Shown here in pieces: positions 17,262 through 24,642 of a DNA stretch of 64,000 nucleotides. The notes under the pieces are model-generated. The model saw nothing but the letters and a program-made list of their open reading frames with translations, was not told where the DNA came from and searched no databases. Numbering within the stretch: the stretch's first letter is position 1; each line of letters opens with the position of its first letter. Source of the DNA: Promicromonospora umidemergens (GTDB lineage Bacteria; Actinomycetota; Actinomycetes; Actinomycetales; Cellulomonadaceae). Location of the stretch: assembly GCF_024171995.1 (NCBI RefSeq), contig NZ_JAMTCT010000009.1, forward strand, positions 62,001 to 126,000, written 5' to 3'. A program made the translations under genes and the position numbers.

Positions 17262-18907
17262 CGCTCGTGCCCGCCGAGCACCGGTTCACCGGTGTGTCCA
17301 TGCGCAGCCGGCTCGCGCGGCTCCTCGGCGCAGTGGCGGCCATGCTCGTGATCGCGCTCGCCGTGGCGGTGCTCGCCCTGATCCAGTCGCGGGGCCTCGA
17401 CGCACGGGCGGACGGGCCGTACTACCGGGCGCTGGTCGACGGGGAACGTGCGTCGCTGGCGCTGGGTGACGCCGAGGCGTCGCTGCGTGCCTACCGGGCG
17501 ACGTGCGACGAGGCCGCGCTGGAGCCCTGGACGCGCGCGGTGGGGTCCAGCGGCCGCATCACGCTCCTCGCCGACGTCGAGCGGCGCGAGCTCGAGCCCG
17601 ATGCCGAGGTCGCGCTGGCCTACCAGGAGGCGCAGCTGCGCACGGACGCCTGGTTCGACGAGTACGCCGAGCCCGTGGTGGCGGCGGTCGAGACGGCGCC
17701 CGCCGGACAGACGGCGTGCCGGACGGAGCTCCTCGGCACCGCACCGACCACCGCGGAGGGGGACGCTCTGTACGAGAGCGCGCGCGCCGCCGTCGTGCAC
17801 TACCTGGCGGAGCTGAGCGCGCAGCGGGACGAGATCGTGGCGACCCGGGCGGTCTGGGAGCAGCTGCTGCTGGGCGCGGTGATCACGCTGGTCTTCGTCG
17901 TCGTGCTCATGGGCACGATGATGTGGCTCGCGCTGGAGTCCTGGGTGATCCGCCCGCTGACCGAGCTGACCGCCGCCGTGCGGGTGGTGAGCAGCGGTGA
18001 GCTCCGGCGCGAGATCACGCCCGTCGGCGCCGGCGAGGTGGCACTGCTCGCCATGCACGTGGAGACGATGCGCCGGGACCTGGTGCACCAGGTGGAGGAG
18101 ATCCGGCTCTCGCACCAGGAGGTCGAGAACGCGCGCAACCTGCTCAGCGACAAGACGCGCGAGCTGGAGCGCTCGAACCGGGACCTGGAGCAGTTCGCCT
18201 ACGTGGCGTCGCACGACCTTCAGGAGCCGCTGCGCAAGGTCGCGAGCTTCACCCAGCTCCTGCAGAAGCGGTACGGCGGATCGCTCGACGACCGCGCCGA
18301 CCAGTACATCGAGTTCGCCGTGGACGGCGCCAAGCGCATGCAGCGGCTCATCCAGGACCTGCTGAGCTTCTCCCGGGTGGGCCGGACGGGTGTGCCGCGC
18401 GAGGACGTGGACCTCGAGGGGGTGCTGACGACCGTGCTGTCCGAGCTGTCCGAGCGGGCCAAGGAGACGGGCGCCGAGATCGTCCACGACCCGATGCCGG
18501 AGGTGCACGGCGAGCGCGCCCTGCTGCAGCAGCTGTTCGTGAACCTTGTGGGAAACTCGCTGAAGTTCCGCGACCCCGGGCGCGCGCCCATGGTCCGGAT
18601 CGAGGTGCGGAGCATGCGCGCGCACTGGGAGATCTCGGTGGTCGACAACGGCATCGGCATCGACGCCCAGTACGCGGAGCGGGTGTTCGTCATCTTCCAG
18701 CGGCTGCACGCGCGCGAGCAGTACCCGGGCACCGGCATCGGCCTCTCCCTGGTGAAACGCATCGTCGAGTACCACAAGGGCCGCATCTGGATCGAGCCGG
18801 CGGCCGGCGGTGGCACCATCGTGCGGTTCACCCTCGCCCGGCGGCAGGGCCAGCCGACGGGCGGCCGCCTTTCGACCGAACGCGCGCAGTCGACTACGCT
18901 CGGATGA
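17258..18907 (+). CDS. Membrane sensor histidine kinase, CHASE3-like
   Basis: Predicted 549 aa. Transmembrane helix 1 (about 20-44) and helix 2 (about 205-230) flank an extracytoplasmic helical, CHASE3-like sensor of about 160 residues with two cysteines that could form a disulfide. A HAMP domain (about 230-285) and a coiled coil follow. The HisKA region has H319 in VASHDLQEP, the phytochrome-type phosphoacceptor motif, and the HATPase has NLVGNSLKFRD, VDNGIGID and YPGTGIGLSLVKRIVEYHKG. It probably phosphorylates the receiver-phosphatase upstream and the small receiver downstream. The signal is unknown. Confidence 0.9.
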   Translation: MTLVPAEHRFTGVSMRSRLARLLGAVAAMLVIALAVAVLALIQSRGLDARADGPYYRALVDGERASLALGDAEASLRAYRATCDEAALEPWTRAVGSSGRITLLADVERRELEPDAEVALAYQEAQLRTDAWFDEYAEPVVAAVETAPAGQTACRTELLGTAPTTAEGDALYESARAAVVHYLAELSAQRDEIVATRAVWEQLLLGAVITLVFVVVLMGTMMWLALESWVIRPLTELTAAVRVVSSGELRREITPVGAGEVALLAMHVETMRRDLVHQVEEIRLSHQEVENARNLLSDKTRELERSNRDLEQFAYVASHDLQEPLRKVASFTQLLQKRYGGSLDDRADQYIEFAVDGAKRMQRLIQDLLSFSRVGRTGVPREDVDLEGVLTTVLSELSERAKETGAEIVHDPMPEVHGERALLQQLFVNLVGNSLKFRDPGRAPMVRIEVRSMRAHWEISVVDNGIGIDAQYAERVFVIFQRLHAREQYPGTGIGLSLVKRIVEYHKGRIWIEPAAGGGTIVRFTLARRQGQPTGGRLSTERAQSTTLG

Positions 18908-18982
18908 GGCGGCCTGACCAGGGCCGACGGCGGGCGCGACGAAGGGTCCCGTCGCTGCCGAATCCAGGGGACAGGTACGGGC

Positions 18983-19420
18983 GTGAGCGGTCATAAGGTG
19001 ATGGAGATCCTCCTGGTGGAGGACGATCCGGGCGATGTCCTGATGACCCGGGAGGCGTTCGAGGACCACCGCGTTCCCAACAACGTGTCGGTCGTCGGCG
19101 ACGGCGTCAGCGCGCTCGAGTTCCTGCGCAAGCAGGGCCAGTACGCGAAGGCCCCCACACCCGACCTGGTGCTGCTCGACCTCAACCTGCCGAAGATGGA
19201 CGGCATGGAGGTGCTCGCCGTGGCGAAGGGCGACCCCATGCTGCGGCACATCCCGGTAGTGGTGCTCACCACGTCGGACGCGCAGGAGGACGTCGTGGGC
19301 TCGTACTCGCTGCACGCGAACGCGTACGTGACCAAGCCGGTGGACTTCGACCGATTCATCGACGTGGTCCGCCAGATCGACGACTTCTTCGTCTCCGTGG
19401 TGCGCCTGCCCGGTCGATGA
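18983..19420 (+). CDS. Stand-alone receiver, Rcp1-like response regulator
   Basis: Predicted 145 aa consisting of a single receiver domain with no output module. It has the acid pocket LVEDDPGD, phospho-acceptor D66 in LLDLNLPKMDG, the T of LTTSDAQ and the K of VTKPVDFDRF. Receivers of this Rcp1 type usually accompany phytochrome-like kinases with the same HDLQEP motif, matching the upstream gene 75 bases away. It may act as a phosphate sink or shuttle. GTG 18983 follows AGGGGACAGG; an internal ATG five codons later (MEILLVEDD) is an alternative start. Confidence 0.88.
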   Translation: MSGHKVMEILLVEDDPGDVLMTREAFEDHRVPNNVSVVGDGVSALEFLRKQGQYAKAPTPDLVLLDLNLPKMDGMEVLAVAKGDPMLRHIPVVVLTTSDAQEDVVGSYSLHANAYVTKPVDFDRFIDVVRQIDDFFVSVVRLPGR

Positions 19421-19435
19421 CCCCGGTGGCCGGCC

Positions 19436-19476
19436 CGGTGACGATCACTCGGTGACGATGACTCGGTGACGACGCT
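19436..19476. repeat. Short tandem repeat, 14-bp unit
   Basis: Three adjacent copies of CGGTGACGATSACT (19436-19449, 19450-19463 and a 13-base copy 19464-19476) directly after the receiver gene. It could be a protein binding array or simple slippage; nothing decides between these. Confidence 0.6.
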
Positions 19477-19586
19477 GAGGGCGTAACGGGAAGACACCCG
19501 GCCGTCGTGATGTTGGACCTGAGCAGAGAACCTGGACGGTGTGTCCGGGTGATCGCGGAACCACTCCGACGAGCGAGGGAGCGCAC

Positions 19587-20516
19587 GTGCTTGACCCCCA
19601 GGGCATCTACGACGTCGACGAAGCAGCGGTCGGGCGCACGCTGGGTCGCAGCGTGCCCGGAAGCGCCGACGGGCCTGTACTGCTGCACGCCGTCCGCGGG
19701 TTCGTGGACGCGGGCAGCGCGGGCGATCTCGCCGTCGAGCACCTCGTCGACGCGTTTCGTGTCGAGCGGCTCGTGACGTTCGACGTCGACCAGCTCCTCG
19801 ACTACCGCTCCAAGCGGGCGACCATGACCTTCGACTCCGACCGGTGGGCGGACTACCAGGCGCCCTATCTCGCGATCGACCACGTGACCGACGCAGAGGG
19901 CACCGGATTCCTGCTGCTGCACGGCGCCGAGCCGGACCTGCAGTGGGAACGTGTGGTGGCCGGGGTGGTCCAGCTGGTCGAGCGGTTCGGCGTGAGCCTC
20001 GTGGTCGGCATCCAGGGCATCCCGATGGGCCTGCCGCACACCCGCCCGCTGTCCCTGACGGCGCACGCGACGCGGCCCGGCCTGGTCGACGACTACACGT
20101 CGTGGTTCGGCAGCGTGAAGGTGCCGGGCTCGCTGGCGGCGCTGCTCGAGTACCGGCTGGGCGAGGCAGGGCACGACGCGATGGGCTTCACGGTCCACGT
20201 GCCGCACTACCTCTCGCAGTCGCGGTACCCACCGGCCACGGTGGTGGCGCTGCGCCACACGGAGCGGGCCACGGGCCTCGACCTGGCGGTCCCGGCTCTC
20301 GAGGAGGCCGCGACGGACGCCAAGATCGAGGTCGAGAAGCAGGTCGCCGAGTCGGCAGAGGTCGCGGCCGTCGTGCAGGCGCTGGAGGAGCAGTACGACG
20401 CCTTCGCGCGCTCCGTCGGACGTCCGAGCCTGCTCGCCGAGACCACTCCGATCCCCAGCGCGGAGGAGCTCGGCGCCGAGTTCGAGCGGTTCCTCGCTCA
20501 GCAGAACGGCGACTAG
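19587..20516 (+). CDS. PAC2 family protein
   Basis: Predicted 309 aa of the PAC2 (proteasome-assembly-chaperone-like) family that is widespread in actinobacteria and archaea. Recognisable are the opening FVDAGSAGDLAVEHLV, the FDVDQLLDYRSKRATMTFD core with YLAIDHVTD, the GIQGIPMGLPHTRPL loop and VHVPHYLSQSRYPPAT. The C-terminal 60 residues are helical and charged. The cellular role in bacteria is not established; a link to proteasome or ATP-grasp-type systems has been proposed for the family. GTG 19587 follows GAGGGAG. No proteasome gene is in the window. Confidence 0.85.
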   Translation: MLDPQGIYDVDEAAVGRTLGRSVPGSADGPVLLHAVRGFVDAGSAGDLAVEHLVDAFRVERLVTFDVDQLLDYRSKRATMTFDSDRWADYQAPYLAIDHVTDAEGTGFLLLHGAEPDLQWERVVAGVVQLVERFGVSLVVGIQGIPMGLPHTRPLSLTAHATRPGLVDDYTSWFGSVKVPGSLAALLEYRLGEAGHDAMGFTVHVPHYLSQSRYPPATVVALRHTERATGLDLAVPALEEAATDAKIEVEKQVAESAEVAAVVQALEEQYDAFARSVGRPSLLAETTPIPSAEELGAEFERFLAQQNGD

Positions 20517-20805
20517 CCTCCAGGGCCGGATCCCGGGTCGGGCCGCACAGTTCCGGCCCAAGTCGGAGGGTGAGACGCACACCAGCACCCGCTCGAACCG
20601 GGCATCTGAGGACCGATGTGTCATATCTGCGGCAGAAATGTGCCTGTTCCGTGGCACATCTGAGTGGTCCGTGCCACACTGGCGCACGTTGCAGTGAGTT
20701 ACCAAGGCCACGTCCGCGTGTCGTGAGCAAGCGGGGAAAGCATTGCGGCACGGGGGTGGGCAACGGGCCCGCCGCCGGATCCCGGACGGAAGGTCGAAGG
20801 ACAGC
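20517..20805 (+). promoter_or_regulatory. Upstream region of the cold-shock gene
   Basis: A 289-base region without a gene. It holds mutually exclusive short inverted repeats: TGTGCC (20639-20644) can pair with GGCACA (20653-20658), and GTGGCAC (20651-20657), which overlaps that arm, can instead pair with GTGCCAC (20671-20677). If transcribed, this could act as the kind of structured leader known from cold-shock genes. No clear -35/-10 pair was found. Confidence 0.4.
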
Positions 20806-21009
20806 ATGGCGCAGGGTTCTGTGAAGTGGTTCAACGCGGAGAAGGGCTTTGGGTTCATCGCCCAGGACGGCGGCGGCGCTGACGTCTTCGTCCACTACTC
20901 CGCGATCCAGTCCAACGGGTACCGGTCTCTCGAGGAGGCCCAGCGGGTCGAGTTCGAGATCACGCAGGGGCCCAAGGGTCCGCAGGCGGAAGCAGTAGTC
21001 CCGCTGTGA
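20806..21009 (+). CDS. Cold-shock protein, CspA family
   Basis: Predicted 67-aa single cold-shock domain that binds single-stranded RNA or DNA and melts secondary structure. It has the RNP1 motif KGFGFIAQD and the RNP2 motif VFVHYSAI; the N-terminus VKWFNAEKG and the C-terminal [11 protein letters not shown] are typical of actinobacterial CspA-like proteins. ATG 20806 follows GGTCGAAGGACAGC, a weak ribosome site (AAGGA). A strong terminator follows 12 bases after the stop, so the gene is monocistronic. Which Csp paralogue it is cannot be said. Confidence 0.95.
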   Translation: MAQGSVKWFNAEKGFGFIAQDGGGADVFVHYSAIQSNGYRSLEEAQRVEFEITQGPKGPQAEAVVPL

Positions 21010-21020
21010 AGTAGCTCGTC

Positions 21021-21055
21021 AGAGGCCGTCCTCCCTCGGGAGGGCGGCCTCTTTC
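21021..21055 (+). terminator. Terminator of the cold-shock gene
   Basis: 15-base arms (21021-21035 and 21038-21052, AGAGGCCGTCCTCCC against GGGAGGGCGGCCTCT, one G-U) closed by a tight loop and followed by TTTC. It also lies just past the 3' end of the convergent gene on the other strand. Confidence 0.85.
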
Positions 21056-21063
21056 GTGTCCGG

Positions 21064-22041
21064 TCAGGGTTCGGGGGTCTCGAGCGGCGCCGCCGTGCCC
21101 GCGAACGCCACCGCGTCGTCGTCCGCGAGGAGCGTGGCCGGTACCGCCAGCGTGCGCAGGGCGCGTCCCAGCCGGGGGTCGCGGAGGTCGGGCCGCACCG
21201 TGTCCTCGTCGTGCCCTACAGGGCCCTGTGCGCCGTCCTGTGGGCCACCCGGCCGCTGGCCCTCCTGGTTGCCCGCCGGGGGGTCCTTCGGCAGCTCCCG
21301 GACGGCTGCGAGGACGAGGTTGCCGTACCGCCGGCCCTTGAGGATCCCTGGCTCGGCGACGGCGGCGAGCCGGCCGGAGGCGGCCGCGCCGGGTCCGAAA
21401 GCCATGGCGAGGCTCGCGACCTCGCGCCGGGCCGTCGCGAGGGGCGGCTTGTCGGCGCAGTTCACCAGCAGGATGCCCCCGGGGCGGAGTGCGCGGTGGG
21501 CCTGCGCGGCGAACCCGGTGCCGACGAGGTGTGCGGGCGTGCGGTCGCCGGCGAAGACGTCGCGGACCACCACGTCGTAGGACGCGTCCCGCGCTGACGC
21601 GAGGGCGCGGCCGGCGTCGTCCGCGCGCAGACGGAGCAGGGGCGAGCGCGGCAGGTCGAACCAGGTGCGGACCAGCTCGAGGAGCCGGGCGTCGAGGTCG
21701 ACCCCGAGCTGACGAGAGCCAGGCCGCTCGTGCTCCACGTGCCGGGCGAAGGCGCTGCCGGCGGCGCCGAGGTGCAGCACCCGGAGGGGGCCGGGCGGCA
21801 GCAGGGCCACGAAGGCGGCCATCTGCTGCATGTACTCGAAGTCCAGGAACCCCGGGTCCGCGAGGTCGAGGCTGGAGCTCGGCACGCCGTTGACGTGCAG
21901 CGTCACCCGCTGCGGGAAGTCGGGGTCGCGAACCACCTCTGCGGTGCCGGTGCTGATCGGCACCGGGCCGGCGGGCAGCTCTGCGGGGAGTGTCAGTGGT
22001 GCGGAGGAGGATGGGCGGCGTCGGGCGGAGCGGCGGGCCAT
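21064..22041 (-). CDS. Spermidine-synthase-like methyltransferase-fold protein
   Basis: Predicted 325 aa with a Rossmann fold of the spermidine synthase/SAM-binding type: LRVLHLGAAGSAFARHVEHE (nucleotide loop, about residues 85-104), GVDLDARLLEL, DASYDVVVRDVFAGDRTP and ALRPGGILLVNCADK. The region is usually annotated as fused or spermidine-synthase-like in actinobacteria, where it rarely makes polyamines; the true reaction is unknown. A Gly/Pro/Gln-rich stretch (about residues 248-275) looks like an insert before the last strand. ATG 22041 is close to the divergent SOS promoter. The 3' end meets the cold-shock terminator. Confidence 0.75.
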   Translation of the reverse strand: MARRSARRRPSSSAPLTLPAELPAGPVPISTGTAEVVRDPDFPQRVTLHVNGVPSSSLDLADPGFLDFEYMQQMAAFVALLPPGPLRVLHLGAAGSAFARHVEHERPGSRQLGVDLDARLLELVRTWFDLPRSPLLRLRADDAGRALASARDASYDVVVRDVFAGDRTPAHLVGTGFAAQAHRALRPGGILLVNCADKPPLATARREVASLAMAFGPGAAASGRLAAVAEPGILKGRRYGNLVLAAVRELPKDPPAGNQEGQRPGGPQDGAQGPVGHDEDTVRPDLRDPRLGRALRTLAVPATLLADDDAVAFAGTAAPLETPEP

Positions 22042-22072
22042 GAGGACAGTGTCTCCCGGGTCCCCGGAGCGC

Positions 22073-22101
22073 TTGACAGGATAGAACGTATGTTCGATAG
22101 T
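22073..22101 (+). promoter_or_regulatory. SOS promoter with LexA box, HEPN-dinB operon
   Basis: TTGACA (22073-22078), a 17-base spacer and GATAGT (22096-22101). Within the spacer lies AGAACGTATGTTCG (22083-22096), on the other strand CGAACATACGTTCT, which matches the Gram-positive LexA/DinR consensus CGAAC-N4-GTTC. LexA bound here would cover both promoter elements. This predicts DNA-damage induction of the two genes that follow. Confidence 0.85.
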
Positions 22102-22132
22102 GTCGCACAAGGGGTTCGATCGGAGGTTCGAG

Positions 22133-22609
22133 ATGGGCAGCATGCACTCTCAGGGCGCGCGGGACGTTGTCTCGGCGCGCATGCTCGTGCCGCGCGCGGT
22201 CCCGCCGGGCGTCAGCGCGCTGCTGCGCAAGGCGGACGCGGAGCTGGCCGAGGCGGCGCGTTCGGCCGACCCGGGGGACCGGTTCGTCCATGCGCACCTC
22301 GCGGCGATCCGCTCGGCGGCGGCCGTCGTGGCGCTCCGTGGGCGTCCGTCGGCGCGTTCCGGTGCGCGGACGGTGTGGGACATGCTCGCGCACGCCGAGC
22401 CGGACCTGGCGGCCTGGTCCGGCTACTTCGCCGCCGGGGCGCCACTGCGTGCGGCGGTCGACGCCGGCCGCCCGGAGCAGGTCGAGCCGGCGCGGGCGGA
22501 CGAGCTGCTCGCCTGCGCGGAGGACTTCCGGGACGAGGTGGCGATGCTCGTGGACCCGCACGCCGGGTTCTCGGCGCAGCGCCTGACCCTGGTGCCAGAG
22601 GCGTCGTAG
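22133..22609 (+). CDS. SAV_6107-type HEPN domain protein
   Basis: Predicted 158-aa all-helical protein of the SAV_6107 family (HEPN superfamily), regularly found beside dinB in actinobacteria. An R-x4-H pattern occurs at R50-FVHA-H55 on the second helix (DRFVHAHLAAIRSAAA), the kind of motif that forms the active site in RNase-type HEPN proteins; whether it is catalytic here is not known. Other recognisable segments are VPPGVSALLRKADAELAEAA and TVWDMLAHAEPDLAAW. ATG 22133 follows GGAGG at six bases and lies about 25 bases after the likely transcription start of the LexA-controlled promoter. The GTG at 22100 would be inside the promoter. Confidence 0.78.
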   Translation: MGSMHSQGARDVVSARMLVPRAVPPGVSALLRKADAELAEAARSADPGDRFVHAHLAAIRSAAAVVALRGRPSARSGARTVWDMLAHAEPDLAAWSGYFAAGAPLRAAVDAGRPEQVEPARADELLACAEDFRDEVAMLVDPHAGFSAQRLTLVPEAS

Positions 22610-22688
22610 CGGACGCGTGCGGGGTCGGCCACGGTGTCCGCTCCGCACGACTCGGAGCACTGAGCTACAGCAAGGACGGAGCACGGTC

Positions 22689-23930
22689 GTGAGCAAGGGG
22701 CCGCGGTCAGCGGCGGCGAGACGAGACTGGGGGTCGGACGAGTCCGGCTGCTCGGTGCTGCACCTGGACATGGACGCGTTCTTCGCGTCGTGCGAGCTGG
22801 CCCGGCGGCCGGAGCTCCGCGGGCTGCCGGTGATCGTCGGCGGCCAGGAGCGCGGCGTGGTGCTGGCCGCCACCTACGAGGCACGCGCGTTCGGTGTGCG
22901 GTCCGCCATGCCGATGACGCGTGCGCGCCTGCTGTGCCCGCAGGCCACCGTGGTCCGGCCCGACCACAGCCTGTACCGCGACGTGTCCCGCTCGGTCATG
23001 GGCCTGCTCCAGGAGGTCACTCCGCTCGTGGAGCAGGTCAGCGTGGACGAGGCGTTTCTCGACGTGAGCGGCGCCCGTCGGCGGCTGGGTCCGCCGACGG
23101 TGATCGGGGCCGCGCTGCGCCGTCGCATCGAGGCCGAGCACGGTGTGACCGCCTCGGTGGGGATCGCACGGAACAAGTTCGTGGCGAAGCTGGCCTCGAC
23201 CCACTCCAAGCCGGACGGCCTGATGCTCGTCCCCGTCCAGGCCACGGTGGACTTTCTGCACACGCTGCCCGTCGGCGCGCTGTGGGGCGTCGGGGAGAAG
23301 ACGGAGAAGTCCCTCGCCGCGTGGGGCATCACCACGGTCGCCGAGCTGGCGCACACGGACCTGGCGAGCCTGCAGACCGCCGTCGGCCGGGTCGGCGGCG
23401 CCCACCTGCACGACCTGTCGTGGGGCCGCGACCCGCGCCCCGTGGTGCCTGAGCACCGTGAGCACAGCATCGGAGCCGAGACCACCTTCGGCACGGACCA
23501 GGACGACACGGTGGCGGTGAGCCGGCGGGTGCTCGAGCTGTCCGACCGGGTCGCCGCGCGTCTGCGGCACCAGGGCGTGATGGCGCGCACGGTGTCCGTG
23601 AAGGTTCGCTCCAGCGACTTCGCGACATTCACCCGATCGCGAACACTGGACGGTCCCACGGACGTCGCACGAGAGATCTACCTCGTCGCGCGCGAGCTCG
23701 TCGCGGGGGTGGACCTGGGTGGGCTGCCGGTGCGGCTGGTCGGTGTGCGGGCCGAGAATCTCCAGCAACGAGGCGGATCCGCGCAGCAGCCGACGCTCGA
23801 AGAATCGGTGGATCCGCGCTCCGGGGCACAGCGGGAGGCGGAGCTCGCGCTCGACGCGGTGCGTGAGAAGTTTGGAAAAACTGCGATCGACCTGGGTGTA
23901 CATCACAAGAACGGCACGCATCTTTACTGA
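22689..23930 (+). CDS. dinB: DNA polymerase IV
   Basis: Predicted 413-aa Y-family translesion polymerase. Catalytic acids sit in HLDMDAFFASCE (about residue 29) and SVDEAFLDVS (about residue 124); the thumb/little-finger region follows with NKFVAKLASTHSKPDG, LWGVGEKTEKSLAAWGI and the ETTFGTDQDD start of the little finger. The N-terminus has a 25-residue extension before the palm. A QxxLF-type clamp motif is not obvious at the C-terminus. GTG 22689 follows AAGGACGGAG. It is the second gene behind the LexA box, 79 bases after the HEPN gene, which supports expression under DNA damage. Confidence 0.95.
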   Translation: MSKGPRSAAARRDWGSDESGCSVLHLDMDAFFASCELARRPELRGLPVIVGGQERGVVLAATYEARAFGVRSAMPMTRARLLCPQATVVRPDHSLYRDVSRSVMGLLQEVTPLVEQVSVDEAFLDVSGARRRLGPPTVIGAALRRRIEAEHGVTASVGIARNKFVAKLASTHSKPDGLMLVPVQATVDFLHTLPVGALWGVGEKTEKSLAAWGITTVAELAHTDLASLQTAVGRVGGAHLHDLSWGRDPRPVVPEHREHSIGAETTFGTDQDDTVAVSRRVLELSDRVAARLRHQGVMARTVSVKVRSSDFATFTRSRTLDGPTDVAREIYLVARELVAGVDLGGLPVRLVGVRAENLQQRGGSAQQPTLEESVDPRSGAQREAELALDAVREKFGKTAIDLGVHHKNGTHLY

Positions 23931-24036
23931 TCTGCCCCTATAGTCGCTGGTATGCCCGGGATGTCGACTACCAACGACGGCCGGGTCGTCCTATCCTGGA
24001 AGGGACACTGTTCCTTTGCGAGATCCGGGGGTCTCG

Positions 24037-24462
24037 ATGCCTCTGTCCGAGTACGAGCAGCGGGTGCTGGAGCAGATGGAGCGTGCTCTGACGTCAGACG
24101 ACCCGCGGCTTGCTAATACGCTTCAGTCCACAGGTCGGGGTAACGCGCTGCGCTATGTGCTGTCCGGGGCCGGCGTTGTCGTCGGTCTGCTTCTTCTTGT
24201 CGTCGGTGCGGCGACTTCACAGACCTGGCTCGGTGCCATCGGCTTCGTGCTGATGTTCGCGGGCGTGGTCTTCGCGTTCCTCGGACCGCGCAAGAAGCGG
24301 CAGGACGGCCCGGTCGGCGTCGTCGGCGAAGACGGCACGGTCCAGCCGCCCGAGGGGAGAGCACGTAAGCCCCGAAAGCGGCAGGGTGGTGGCCGTTCCG
24401 GCGGCTTCCTCGCCCGTCTTGAGGAGCGCTGGGAGAACCGGCGCAACCAGGGCGGTCAGTAG
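24037..24462 (+). CDS. DUF3040 membrane protein
   Basis: Predicted 141 aa. The start MPLSEYEQRVLEQMERAL (amphipathic helix) is the hallmark of DUF3040, a family of small actinobacterial membrane proteins. Two transmembrane helices follow (about 45-65 and 70-90) and the C-terminal 45 residues are basic and probably cytoplasmic. Function is unknown; the family often sits near dinB and the mraZ/dcw region, as here. ATG 24037 follows CCGGGGGTC. A candidate -10 (TATCCT, 23992-23997) lies 40 bases upstream. Confidence 0.85.
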   Translation: MPLSEYEQRVLEQMERALTSDDPRLANTLQSTGRGNALRYVLSGAGVVVGLLLLVVGAATSQTWLGAIGFVLMFAGVVFAFLGPRKKRQDGPVGVVGEDGTVQPPEGRARKPRKRQGGGRSGGFLARLEERWENRRNQGGQ

Positions 24463-24562
24463 GCCGCCCGGCCGATCGATCGACACCGGTGGTTCGAAGG
24501 CGGACCACCGGGTCCGTGTGCGTGACAGGCACAACGTGACGTGACTGACACAGCCACACGAA

Positions 24563-24594
24563 CAGGAGCCGGGCCCCACGGGGCCCGGCTCCTG
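24563..24594. terminator. Terminator between DUF3040 gene and transglutaminase gene
   Basis: Perfect 15-base arms (24563-24577 CAGGAGCCGGGCCCC and 24580-24594) with a two-base loop, followed by TCTTTG. It is placed between convergent genes and can serve both strands. Confidence 0.85.
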
Positions 24595-24642
24595 TCTTTG
24601 TGTCACGCGCGCCCTCGACAGGCTGGTCAGGGGACGGTCTGG

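Noticed and set aside
19436-19476. CRISPR-like array
   Set aside because: Only three 14-base units without spacers; it is a simple tandem repeat.
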